64,000 nucleotides of DNA from Sinonovacula constricta (Eukaryota; Mollusca; Bivalvia; Cardiida; Solecurtidae): NCBI GenBank assembly GCA_007844125.1, contig CM017572.1, positions 45,984,396-46,048,395 of the forward strand, read 5' to 3'. Positions 34,901-49,900 of the stretch are shown one piece after another (within the stretch, counting starts at the first letter, position 1; each line of letters opens with the position of its first letter). The notes below the pieces were generated by a model. The model was not told the DNA's origin and made no database searches. It saw only the letters and a program-made list of their open reading frames with translations. The position numbers and the translations under genes are program-made.

Positions 34901-37900
34901 GAACGAAAGGTACTCACCGTTGGGTCCTGGAGTTGGGGTTACATCTACAAATATAGAGGAAAAAAGAATATTGAAGCATTTGTCTTGTTCAGGTCTTTGA
35001 TTAAATGAAATGGTTTATCCTTATTAAAGTTGCATAGTGTATTTGCACAAACAATGACATTTAAGCTGAGCTTTAAAAAAACATATTTCTTTAAATGTTT
35101 AATAGCTGATTTTTGTTTCAGTTCTTACAAACAAAGTGCCTTGCACTACCAATACATAGTCCTGTGAACATAACATTCCCCCAAAATAGATATAACAGGA
35201 AACATGTCACTACATTTGTCCAGACTACTATGTTGACCTTTGTCCTGAACCCATTCCAACCAAAAACATCTCTACAAATACTAATACAAACTCCTGCCTA
35301 TAAACAAGCTATTTCTTTGTGGCAGTTGTAATATGTACTTACTGCAGAAGTTGCATGTCTTCTTGCAGTTATCATATGCCCACTGCTGGTACTGTGCGTT
35401 GGTGCAGGTCTCTGGTGGGTACCTCACACAGTTAGCATCGGTGTCCACACATGGGGCCTGGGTGGTCAGCGTGGCCACACCTGATTTTACAAAATTAAAA
35501 CATTGAGAGCCACATAAGAGAAAAGTGTAACAAATAAAAATGCTGTCGCACTTCAAGTTTCTGAAAGTGATTTTCAAAGCTTGACTTTTATGGACATATA
35601 TGGGAAATGGTCAAACACCAGCCACCATGTCTTTGGATTGATTAAGATCTTTTTAACAATAATTTTAGAGGGTCACCAAATATCTGGCATTTGTAGTTGC
35701 TGAAATAAAGATTTTCAATGTTTTATTATATTGCCATGTATTTTAACGGACCATGACATTGGCAGTCATGATATTTGACAGTTTAAAATTCATTTCATTC
35801 CCTCAAGCTGTTTGATGATGTTGAGGTTGGGTTAAAGGTTTAAGTGGAGATGCTGTGACAAGCCAGACAGTTATCAGTATGGTAGCTCACATGAGCTAAT
35901 ATGGCACAATAAAAGAAGCTCAACATCTGCCTTTGTGGTTTTCCTTAAAAGACTGAATTAACTATATACAACATCCAACTCACCTGAGCCATGTCCAGAG
36001 ACTGTGCCACCTCCAGTAAAGGATCCATACTGCTTGCTGAAGTCACAGACTGGTTCTTCACAACACTTTCCGGCTGGGTGTTCTAGATGACAGCCTGGTG
36101 GCAGGGAGTCATAGTGGGCACACCTGCATGACACAGAATTAAGCCTTTGCACGCTAGCTTCCATATACATTTATGATTATTCACAAGTTACAGTTTAATT
36201 GTCGCGAAATGTACTCGAAGTAAATAAAGCATGTAGTAAGAATTTACATGTATAGTTAAAGACAAATCATGAAAAAGTGATGATATCAAAGATGGCAATG
36301 GACATCCACATTTACTTTAAGCAGATCAATTCATCCTTAGCAAGCATAACAGCAACATGTTACATTTGTTTAGGTGACTACCTACACAGAGGAGCAGGTC
36401 CAGAGACCAGTACTTCCATCCTGGCAGAAGCAGTTGTATTCACAGCCATCTTGCCATGTCTGGCCCTGGTAGTAAGGCTGGTTCTTGTACATGCACACAT
36501 CTGTGGGCAAAGATACCATACATGATGAACAGCATGTGTGTTATCTGTCTTTTAATGAAGGAGATCACAAGCAGAAGACAATAATGACAATAATTAAATG
36601 TATATATTTTTCAGTGCAAAAAAGCCCATGCAAGGTTTGTTTTAGCTTGACTTACTTTCACGATAATGTTAGGTTGTGACTGATAGGTTGTGCCACAATA
36701 ACCCAAACACAATATCCAGGTGACTGAAAGATAGGATTTGCCACAATAACCCAAACACAACATCTGGGTGACTGAAAGATAGGTTATGCCACAATAATCC
36801 AAACACAACATCTGGGTGACTGAAAGATAGGATTTGCCACAATAATCCAAACACAACATCTGGGTGACTGAAAGATAGGATGTGCCACAATAACCCGCAC
36901 ACAAAATCTGGGTGACTGAAAGATAGGATGTGCCACAATAACCCAAACACAACATCTGGATGACTGAAAGATAGGATGTGCCACAATTACCCAAACACAA
37001 CATCTGGGTGACTGAAAGATAGGATGTGACACAATAACCCAAACACAACATCTGGATGACTGAAAGATAGGATGTGCCATAATAACCCAAACACAACATC
37101 TGGGTGACTGAAAGATAGGATGTGCCACAATAACCCAAACACAACATCTGGATGACTGAAAGATGGGATGTGCCACAATAACCCAAATACAACATCTGGG
37201 TGATTAAAAGATAGGATGTGCCACAATTACCCAAACACAACATCTGGGTGACTGAAAGATAGGATGTGCCATAATAATCCAAATACAACATCTGGGTGAC
37301 TGAAAGATAGGTTGTGCCACAATAACCCAAACTCAACATCTGGGTGACTGAAAGATGGGATGTGCCACAATAACACAAACACAACATCTGGGTGACTGAA
37401 TGATAGGATGTGCCATAATAATCCAAATACAACATCTGGGTGACTGAAAGATAGGTTGTGCCACAATAACCCAAACTCAACATCTGGGTGACTGAAAGAT
37501 GGGTTGTGCCACAATAACCCAATACAACATCTGGCTGACTGAAGATAGGATGTGCCACAATAACCCAAACACAACATCTGGGTGACTGAAAGATAGGATG
37601 TGCCATAATAACCCAAACACAACATCTGGCTGACTGAAAGATAGGATGTGCCACAATAACCCAAATACAAAATCTGGGTGACTGAAAGATGGGATGTGCC
37701 ACAATAACCCAAACACAACATCTGGGTGACTGAAGATAGGATGTGACACAATAACCCAATCACAACATCTGGCTGACTGAAGATAGGATGTGCCACAATA
37801 ACCCAAATACAACATCTGGGTGACTGAAAGATAGGATGTGCCACAATAACCCAAATACAACATATGGGTGACTGAAAAACAGGATGTGCCACAATAACCA

Positions 37901-40900
37901 AAACACAACATCTGGGTGACTGAAGATAGGATGTGCCACAATAACCCAAACACAACATATGGGTGACTGAAAAACAGGATGTGCCACAATAACCAAAACA
38001 CAACATCTGGGTGACTGAAAGATAGGATGTGCCACAATAACCCAAACACAACATCTGGCTGACTGAAAGATAGGATGTGCCACAATAACCCAAACACAAC
38101 ATCTGGGTGACTGAAAGATAGGCTGTGCCACAATAACCCAAACACAACATCTGGGTGACTGAAAGATAGGATGTGACACAATAACCCAAACACAACATCT
38201 GGGTGACTGAAAGATAGGCTGTGCCACAATAACCCAAACACTACATCTGGGTGACTGAAAGATAGGATGTGCCATAATAACCAAAACACAACATCTGGAT
38301 GACTGAAAGATAGGATGTGCCACAATAACCAAAATACAATATCTGGCTGACTGAAAGATGGGATGTGCTAAAATAACCCAAACACAACATCTGGGTGACT
38401 GAAAGATAGGTTGTGGGACAATAACCCAAATACAAAATCTGGGTGATTGAAAGATAGGATGTGCCACAATAAGCCAAACACAACATCTGGGTGACTGAAT
38501 GATAGGATGTGCCACAATAAGCCAAACACAACATCTGGCTGACTGAAAGATAGGATGTGCCACAGTAACCCAAACACAACATCTGGGTGACTAAAAGATA
38601 GGATGTTCCATAATAACCCAAACACAACATCTGGGTGACTGAAAGATAGGTTGTGGGACAATAACCCAAATACAACATCTGGCTGAATGAAAGATAGGAT
38701 GTGCCACAATAACCCAAACACAACATCTGGCTGACTGAAAGATAGGATGTGCCACAATAACCCAAACACAACATCTGACTGACTGAAAGATAATGTGTGC
38801 CACAATAACCCAAACACAACATCTGGCTGACTGAAAGATAGGATGTGCCACAATAACCCAAATACAACATCTGGGTGACTGAAAGATAGGATGTGCCACA
38901 ATAACCCAAACACAACATCTGGCTGACTGAAAGACAGTGTGTGCCACAATAACCCAAACACAACATCCGGGTGACTGAACGACAGGTTATGCCACAATAA
39001 CCAAAATACAACATCTGGCTGACTGAAAGATAGGATGTGCCACAGTAACCCAAACACAACATCTGGGTGACTAAAAGATAGAATGTGCCACAATAATCCA
39101 AACACAACATCTGGGTGCCTAAAAGATAGAATGTGCCACAATAACCCAAACACAACATCTGGCTGACTGAAAATAGTGTGTGCCACAATAACCCAAACAC
39201 AACATCCGGGTGACTGAACGACAGATTATGCCACAATAACCAAAATACAACATCTGGCTGACTGAAAGATAGGATGTGCCACAGTAACCCAAACACAACA
39301 TCTGGGTGACTGAAAGATAGAATGTGCCACAATAACCCAAACACAACATCTGAGTGACTGAAAGATAGGATGTGCCATAATAACCCATACACAACATCTG
39401 AGTGACTGAAAGATAGAATGTGCCACAATAATCCAAACACAACATCTGGGTGACTAAAAGATAGAATGTGCCACAATAACCCAAACACAACATCTGGCTG
39501 ACTGAAAATAGTGTGTGCCACAATAACCCAAACACAACATCCGGGTGACTGAACGACAGATTATGCCACAATAACCAAAATACAACATCTGGCTGACTGA
39601 AAGATAGGATGTGCCACAGTAACCCAAACACAACATCTGGGTGACTGAAAGATAGAATGTGCCACAATAACCCAAACACAACATCTGAGTGACTGAAAGA
39701 TAGGATGTGCCATAATAACCCAAACACAACATCTGGCTGGCTGAAAGATAGGATTAGCCACAATAACCCAAACACAACATCTGAGTGACTGAAAGATAGA
39801 ATGTGCCACAATAACCCAAACACAACATCTGGGTGACTGAAAGATAGAATGTGCCACAATAACCCAAACACAACATCTGGCTGACTGAAAGATAGTGTGT
39901 GCCACAATAATCCAAACACAACATCCGGGTGACTGAATGACAGGTTATGCCACAATAATCCAAACACAACATCTGGGTGACTGAAAGATAGAATGTGCCA
40001 CCATAATCCAAACACAACATCTGGGTGACTGAAAGATAGGATTTGCCACAATAATCCAAAAACAACATCTGGGTGACTGAAAGATAGGATGTGCCACAAT
40101 AACCCAAACACAACATCAGGGTGACTGAAAGATGGGATGTGCCACAATAACCCAAATACAAAATCTGGGTGACTGAAAGATAGGATGTGCCACAATAACC
40201 CAAATACAACATCTGGGTGACTGAAAGATACTGTGTGCCACAATAACCCAAACACAACATCTGGGTGACTGAAAGATAGGATGTGCCACAACAGCCCAAA
40301 TACAACATCTGGGTGACTGAAAGATAGGATGTGCCACAATAACCCAAACACAACATCTGGATGACTGAAAGATAGGATGTGCCAAAATAACCCAAATACA
40401 ACATCTGGCTGACTGAAAGATAGGATGTGCCACAATAACCCAAACACAACACCTGGGTGACTGAAAGATAGGATGTGCCACAGAAACCCAAACACAACAT
40501 CTGGCTGACTGAAAGATAGGATGTGCCAAAATAACCCAAACACAACACCTGGGTGACTGAAAGATAGGATGTGCCACAATAACCCAAACACAACACCTGG
40601 GTGACTAAAAATAGAATGTGCCATAATAACCTATACACAACATCTGGGTGACTGAAAGATAGGATGTGCCACAATAACCCAAATACAACATCTGGCTGAC
40701 TGAAAGATAGGATGTGCCACAATAACCCAAACACAACACCTGGGTGACTGAAAGATAGGATGTGCCACAATAACCCAAACACAACACCTGAGTGACTAAA
40801 AATAGAATGTGCCATAATAACCTATACACAACATCTGGGTGACTGAAAGATAGGATGTGCCACAACAACCCAAATACAACATCTGGCTGACTGAAAGATA

Positions 40901-43900
40901 GGATGTGCCACAATAACCCAAACACAACACCTGGGTGACTGAAAGATAGGATGTGCCACAATAACCCAAACACAACACCTGAGTGACTAAAAATAGAATG
41001 TGCCATAATAACCTATACACAACATCTGGGTGACTGAAAGATAGGATGTGCCACAAAAACCCAAATACAACATCTGGATGACTGAGGAATAGGATGTGCC
41101 ACAATAACCCAAACACAACATCTGGCTGACTGAAAGATAGGATGTGCCACAATAACCCAAACAAAACATCTGGCTGACTGAAAGAAAGGATGTGCCACAA
41201 TAACCCAAACACAACATCTGGGTGACTGAAAGATAGGATGTGCCACAATAACTCAAACACAACATCTGGGTGACTGAAAGATAGGATGTGCCACAATAAC
41301 CCAAATACAACATCTGGCTGACTGAAAGATAGGATTTGCCACAATAACCCAAATACAACATCTGGATGACTGAAAGATAGGATGTGCCACATAACCCAAA
41401 TACAACATCTGGCTGACTGAAAGATATGATGTGCCACAATAACCCAAATACAACATCTGGATGACTGAAAGATAGGATGTGCCAAAATAACCCAAATACA
41501 ACATCTGGCTGACTGAAAGATAGGATGTGCCACAATAACCCAAACACAACATCTGGCTGACTGAAAGATAGGATGTGCCACAATAACCCAAACACAACAT
41601 CTGGGTGACTGAAAGATAGGATGTGCCACAATAACCCAAACACAATATCTGGGTGACTGAAAGATAGGATGTGCCACAATAACCCAAACACAACATCTGG
41701 GTGACTGAAAGATAGGATGTGCCACAATAACCCAAACACAACATCTGGCTGACTGAAAGATAGGATGTGCCACAATAACCCAAACACAATATCTGGCTGA
41801 CTGAAGTATAGGATGTGCCACAATAACCCAAACACAACATCTGGGTGACTGAAAGATAGGATGTGCTACAATAACCCAAATACAACATCTGGGTGACTGA
41901 AAGATAGGATGTGCCACAATAACCCAAACACAACATCTGGGTGACTGAAAGATAGGATGTGCCACAATAACCCAAATACAACATCTGGGTGACTGAAAGA
42001 TAGGATGTGCTACAATAACCCAAATACAACATCTGGGTGACTGAAAGATAGGATGTGCCACAATAACCCAAACACAACATCTGGCTGACTGAAAGATAGG
42101 AAGTGACACAATAACCTTAACACAACATCTGGCTGACTGAAAGATGGGATGTGCCATAATAACCCAAATACAACATCTGGGTGACTGAAAGATAGGATGT
42201 GACACAATAACCTTAACACAACATCTGGCTGACTGAAAGATAGGATGTGACACAATAACCTTAACACAACATCTGGCTGACTGAAAGATGGGATGTGCCA
42301 CAATAACCTTAACACAACATCTGGCTGACTGAAAAATGGGATGTGCCACAATAACCCAAACACAACATCTGGGTGACTGAAAGATAGCATGTGCCACAAT
42401 AACCCAAATACAACATCTGGGTGACTGAAAGATAGGATGTGCCACAATAACCCAAATACAACATCTGGCTGACTGAAAGATGGGATGTGCCACAATAACC
42501 CAAACACAACATCTGGGTGACTGAAAGATAGGATGTGCCACAATAACCCAAACACAACATCTGGCTGACTGAAAGATGGGATGTGCCACAATAACCCAAA
42601 TACAACATCTGGGTGATTAAAAGATAGGATGTGCCACAATAACCCAAATACAACATCTGGGTGACTTGAAGATAGGATGTGCCACAATAACCCAAATACA
42701 ACATCTGGGTGACTGAAAGATGGGATGTACCACAATAACCCAAATACAACATCTGGGTGACTGAAAGATAGGATGTGCCACAATAACCTTAATACAACAT
42801 CTGGGTGACTGAAAGATAGGATGTGCCACAATAACCCAAACACAACATCTGGGTGACTGAAAGATAGGATGTGCCACAATTACCTTAACATAACATCTGG
42901 GTGACTGAATGATAGGATGTGCCACAATTACCCAAACACAACATCTGGGTGACTGAAAGATAGGATGTGCCACAATAACCCAAATATAACATCTGGGTGA
43001 CTGAAAGATAGGATGTGCCACAATAACCCAAATACAACATCTGGGTGACTGAAAGATAGAATGTGCCACAATAATCCAAACACAACATCTGGGTGACTGA
43101 ATGATAGGATGTGCCACAATAACCCAAACACAACATCTGGGTGACTGAAAGATAGGTTGTGGGACAATAACCCAAACACAACATCTGGGTGACTGAAAGA
43201 TAGGATGTGCCACAATAACCCAAATACAACATCTGGATGACTGAAAGATAGGATGTGCCACAATAACCCAAATACAACATCTGAGTGACTGAAAGATAGG
43301 ATGTGCCACAATAACCCAAACACAACATCTGGGTGACTGAAAGATAGATTGTGGGACAATAACCCAAACACAACATACGGGTGACTGAAGGATAAGATAT
43401 GCCACAATAATCCAAACACAACATCTGGCTGACTGAAAGATAGGTTGTGGGACAATAACCCAAATACAACATCTGGGTGACTGAAAGATAGGATGTGCCA
43501 CAATAACCCAAACACAACATCTGGGTGACTGTAAGATAGGATGTGCCATAATAATCCAAACACAACATCTGGGTGACTGAATGATAGGATGTGCCACAAT
43601 AATCCAAACACAACATCTGGCTGGCTGAAAGATAGGTTGTGGGACAATAACCCAAATACAACATCTGGCTGGCTGAAAGATAGGATGTGCCACAATAACC
43701 TTAACACAACATCTGGGTGACTGAAAGATAGGATGTGCCACAATTACCCAAACACAACATCTGGGTGACTGAAAGATAGGATGTGCCACAATAACCCAAA
43801 CACAACATCTGGCTGACTGAAAGATAGGTTGTGGGACAATAACCCAAATACAACATCTGGCTGACTGAAAGATGGGATGTGCCACAATAACCCAAACACA

Positions 43901-46900
43901 ACATCTGGGTGACTGAAAGATAGGATGTGCCACAATAACCCAAACACAACATCTGGCTGACTGAAAGATGGGATGTGCCACAATAACCCAAATACAACAT
44001 CTGGGTGATTAAAAGATAGGATGTGCCACAATAACCCAAATACAACATCTGGGTGACTTGAAGATAGGATGTGCCACAATAACCCAAATACAACATCTGG
44101 GTGACTGAAAGATGGGATGTGCCACAATAACCCAAATACAACATCTGAGTGACTGAAAGGTAGGATGTGCCACAATAACCCAAACACAACATCTGGGTGA
44201 CTGAAAGATAGGATGTGCCACAATAACCCAAACACAACATACAGGTGACTGATGGATAAGATATGCCACAATAATCCAAACACAACATCTGGATGACTGA
44301 AAGATAGATTGTGGGACAATAACCCAAACACAACATCTGGGTGACTGAAAGATAGGATGTGCCACAATAACCCAAACACAACATCTGGCTGACTGAAAGA
44401 TAGGTTGTGGGACAATAACCCAAATACAACATCTGGGTGACTGAAAGATAGGATGTGCCACAATAACCCAAACACAACAGCTGGGTGACTGTAAGATAGG
44501 ATGTGCCATAATAATCCAAACACAACATCTGGGTGACTGAATGATAGGATGTGCCACAATAATCCAAACACAACATCTGGCTGGCTGAAAGATAGGTTGT
44601 GGGACAATAACCCAAATACAACATCTGGCTGACTGAAAGATAGGATGTGCCACAATAACCTTAACACAACATCTGGGTGACTGAAAGATAGGATGTGCCA
44701 CAATTACCCAAACACAACATCTGGGTGACTGAAAGATAGGATGTGCCACAATAACCCAAACACAACATCTGGCTGACTGAAAGATAGGTTGTGGGACAAT
44801 AACCCAAATACAACATCTGGCTGACTGAAAGATGGGATGTGCCACAATAACCCAAACACAACATCTGGGTGACTGAAAGATAGGATGTGCCACAATAACC
44901 CAAACACAACATCTGGCTGACTGAAAGATGGGATGTGCCACAATAACCCAAATACAACATCTGGGTGATTAAAAGATAGGATGTGCCACAATAACCCAAA
45001 TACAACATCTGGGTGACTTGAAGATAGGATGTGCCACAATAACCCAAATACAACATCTGGGTGACTGAAAGATGGGATGTACCACAATAACCCAAATACA
45101 ACATCTGGGTGACTGAAAGATAGGATGTGCCACAATAACCTTAATACAACATCTGGGTGACTGAAAGATAGGATGTGCCACAATAACCCAAACACAACAT
45201 CTGGGTGACTGAAAGATAGGATGTGCCACAATAACCTTAACATAACATCTGGGTGACTGAATGATAGGATGTGCCACAATTACCCAAACACAACATCTGG
45301 GTGACTGAAAGATAGGATGTGCCACAATAACCCAAATATAACATCTGGGTGACTGAAAGATAGGATGTGCCACAATAACCCAAATACAACATCTGGGTGA
45401 CTGAAAGATAGAATGTGCCACAATAATCCAAACACAACATCTGGGTGACTGAATGATAGGATGTGCCACAATAACCCAAACACAACATCTGGGTGACTGA
45501 AAGATAGGTTGTGGGACAGTAACCCAAACACAACATCTGGGTGACTGAAAGATAGGATGTGCCACAATAACCCAAATACAACATCTGGATGACTGAAAGA
45601 TAGGATGTGCCACAATAACCCAAATACAACATCTGAGTGACTGAAAGATAGGATGTGCCACAATAACCCAAACACAACATCTGGGTGACTAAAAGATAGG
45701 ATGTGCCACAATAACCCAAACACAACATACGGGTGACTGAAGGATAAGATATGCCACAATAATCCAAACACAACATCTGGATGACTGAAAGATAGATTGT
45801 GGGACAATAACCCAAACACAACATCTGGGTGACTGAAAGATAGGATGTGCCACAATAACCCAAACACAACATCTGGCTGACTGAAAGATAGGTTGTGGGA
45901 CAATAACCCAAATACAACATCTGGGTGACTGAAAGATAGGATGTGCCACAATAACCCAAACACAACATCTGGGTGACTGTAAGATAGGATGTGCCATAAT
46001 AATCCAAACACAACATCTGGGTGACTGAATGATAGGATGTGCCACAATAATCCAAACACAACATCTGGCTGGCTGAAAGATAGGTTGTGGGACAATAACC
46101 CAAATACAACATCTGGCTGACTGAAAGATAGGATGTGCCACAATAACCTTAACACAACATCTGGGTGACTGAAAGATAGGATGTGCCACAATTACCCAAA
46201 CACAACATCTGGGTGACTGAAAGATAGGATGTGCCACAATAACCCAAATATAACATCTGGGTGACTGAAAGATAGGATGTGCCACAATAACCCAAATACA
46301 ACATCTGGGTGACTGAAAGATAGAATGTGCCACAATAATCCAAACACAACATCTGGGTGACTGAATGATAGGATGTGCCACAATAACCCAAACACAACAT
46401 CTGGGTGACTGAAAGATAGGTTGTGGGACAATAACCCAAACACAACATCTGGGTGACTGAAAGATAGGATGTGCCACAATAACCCAAACACAACATCTGG
46501 CTGACTGAAAGATAGGATGTGCCACAATAACCCAAATACAACATCTGGATGACTGAAAGATAGGATGTGCCACAACAACCCAAATACAACATCTGAGTGA
46601 CTGAAAGATAGGATGTGCCACAATAACCCAAACACAACATCTGGGTGACTGAAAGATAGGATGTGCCACAATAACCCAAACACAACATACGGGTGACTGA
46701 AGGATAAGATATGCCACAATAACCTAAACAAAACTTAATGCTTACTAATGCCATTGTATTTTCCGACCGTCTGTCCGTTGGTGGTCAGGTAGGTAGACTT
46801 GAAATCACAGACTGGCTCCAGGCAACAGGATCCTGTCTTTTTAACCAGGGTACATGTGGGAGGCAGGTTGTGGTACAGAGGGCACCTGTATGAATACAGT

Positions 46901-49900
46901 ATATTATTACCACACAAGCACCTGGCATATATATCATGCACAAATTAAGATTCTGACTTTAAAACACACTTAAGGACAAGCAAAGAGCAAAACTACCAGG
47001 TAGATGCATGACATCACTGTTTATTCAATTTTAATTATAACAGCAATATTGTGACTTGCTATGAGAAAATATTATTTTCTTTCTGAACACAAACAGTAAA
47101 CAATACAGTATATATTTACTCAAACATGCAATTTCATGACAAACAAAACTCTCCAAAGCAAAGAACATATGATGAGTATACAGTATTTAAAGAGCCACAG
47201 ACCCTGTTAAGTCTCAAATGCAATCTAAAAATCATGCTAGTAAGCATAATTCTTCCTAAATTAAAGAGAAAGAAACAGCAATGTTGGCTAAAGCAAGTTT
47301 AGTATGAGTGGAATCACCATGTACCTGTTACATGATGTTCAAATGAGGACAAAATATCTAGTATCTGTAGTTGTACTATACAAACTTTCACTGCTGATAA
47401 GTAACAATTATTATATGGGATGTGTATGCTGCTATTATCAATTGATATAAGTAATAATCTTGTACATATTTGGTTAGAGCAACATTTACCATATCATATG
47501 GCCTTACTTGTTGTAGCAGCTGTATCTACCGCTGGCAGCATCGTCACAGGTACATGTGTAGGAGCAGGCATCATCCCAGGTCTGTCCTTGGCTGTACTGC
47601 ATACCATTGTAGTAACAATGGCCGACTGCGGGACAGAAGTCAATATGTCAGGACATAATAATAATAGATATGCCACAGTATTGCTAATTCACAAGAAATA
47701 CACTTTTTATGTTAGTATGTATTTAGTACTATGCACATTAGCATCATTTAAGTCGCAGCTTCAAGACATGTGAAGTAATTAATTATATATCAAAGAGATT
47801 TCTTCTGCAGATCTTTAACAAGTCTTCCTTACTGAGCACAATTACTGTTTATATTTATGATAGCTATAATAGATAAATACTTACAGAAACCTGTCACTAC
47901 TTGGTTGACGTTCTTCAGGTCTGAAAGGACAAGAGTTAGGCTGATTTATATTTATTTAGAAACACATCACTCATGGACTTATCTTTGTTCATGTTTATTG
48001 AAGAAGAAAATCATGAAGTGAATTTTGTTTGTTAATGCTCAATTAAAGACAACAAGGTTGGTTATATTTAATTTAAGAAGACAGTCAAGTATTGGTTCAG
48101 TAATTGGTTTATTAACATCTTAGAAGGAAGTCATGTCATTGTTTAGGATGGTTCATTGTTTTTTAAAAGGAAAAAGTGATTATGTTTAAGGATATCAAGC
48201 AGTGGATAAGATTGGTCCATGTGTATCTCTATTGGAATAAATAAGGCAATTGAGAAGTAGATTTTATACTTCTTTTTTAATAGAAGCAAATCAGGCAGTG
48301 GTTGAGGTTGATGTATGTTTTTATAAGAATATAGAATAGTTATTTGTGTTTTTTTCATGTTGATTTAAAAAAAATTTAGAATTTGTTTCTAAATGTCACA
48401 TGGTGAATGGCCAGATTTGTGATTAAACTGGTAATAAAAGCCGTGTTTCACTTACTGCAGAATCCACAGAACTGCCTGCAGTTATCCTCTGCCCATGGTT
48501 TGTAGGATGTGCAGACGTCTGGAGAGTACTCATTACAGTTGTTGATGGCGTTAACACATGGGGGTGGGGGCACCTGCACGGAGGCTGCAAACATGCAAGA
48601 TAGACAAACGTAAGCGCCATGCATGAGAGCGTATAAAATCCGGTACAAACAGTCTAATGTTCTTGTACTCACATTTCCAAATACTGCATCTGATTTAAAA
48701 CGTCAATCACAATAACAGATAAAAAGATATAAAGTTAATAACTTGAGGTAACCTAAATTCGAATTGTTATGTCGTTTGTCTGCGGCGTTTGACAAATAAA
48801 ATTTAACTCGTATAATTTTTTTTTCGAAAACAACCTTTAAGTTTTAAAGAATTGACAGAAAACATCTTGACTTGAGAAATATCACATTAGATTTAACAAA
48901 ACACAATACCGCCGAATTTAGGCAAAACAATGTCGAATTTTCGTAAAGGTACATTGTACCATGGGTATTCTATCAACTTAAAACTGAAGATCTTGCACTT
49001 AAAACTAAAATATTTCAATAACTTGTGTTTTATCTACTAAAATGTCATATAAAACGATTGTTGTTTTGCTATTTTATTCCACATGATGTTAATTCAAGCA
49101 AATAACATTAATACAAATATTATTTACAAAGGATATTAATATTCAGGGGGTCATGAAATTAATAAACAAGCATGAAAATTCACCGCGAGTTTAAACTCGG
49201 CTATGATTATCTTCCCCTCGCTGTGACGTAAGCACCGATTCACGCGCCCTTGCGTATTAAATATTAGCCTTTGAGTATACTGGAAAATAACGAAGGACCT
49301 CGAAATCTAACTGATCCATTTTTTTGTATATGACGATAAAATTTCAGTCAAATACAGTTTATGTTAAGACTAAACAATTACCACTTAATCTCATTCCTAA
49401 ATTATTAAGCTCTTTCACAAAGTCTCAGTTTCAACTTTCAGCCTTTATTAAATATCAGCAAAGATGGTGCCTTTGAACATTAACAATGTCGATAATGATA
49501 CCCGAGTAAACGTGAGTGGGAAATACATGGCAAAATATAAGAATGGAGTGGCAAAACAAAGGTACATACCAAGCACCGTGCAATTAACTAAACTGCTGTT
49601 ATTCAGCTGTACAAATGCATTTATTCCGGTTAAAATAATTAAATTACAATAAAATGATATATTGTTTCAATAATAAAATATCAAATGACATTAAATATCG
49701 TTTGATAGCACCATGAATGAACGGGAAGATAATTGCACAAACATAACCGACAAACGTGTACATTTGCCTTTGTCTACAGGTAGATAAAATTTTAATTTCT
49801 TTGGAAATGTTTATAGGACTTTTTCTTGTTTACCTATTAATAATAATATTTAAGTGTCAACAATGGTAACTTTTAATTCTATCCTCTACTTCTGGAAAAC

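Noticed and set aside
36611..46754. Many long minus-strand open frames, up to about 600 codons, with 16-residue repeats
   Set aside because: They come from the 48-bp unit being a multiple of three with no stop in any sense frame. All three frames are open, there are no conserved domains, and the array lies inside an intron.
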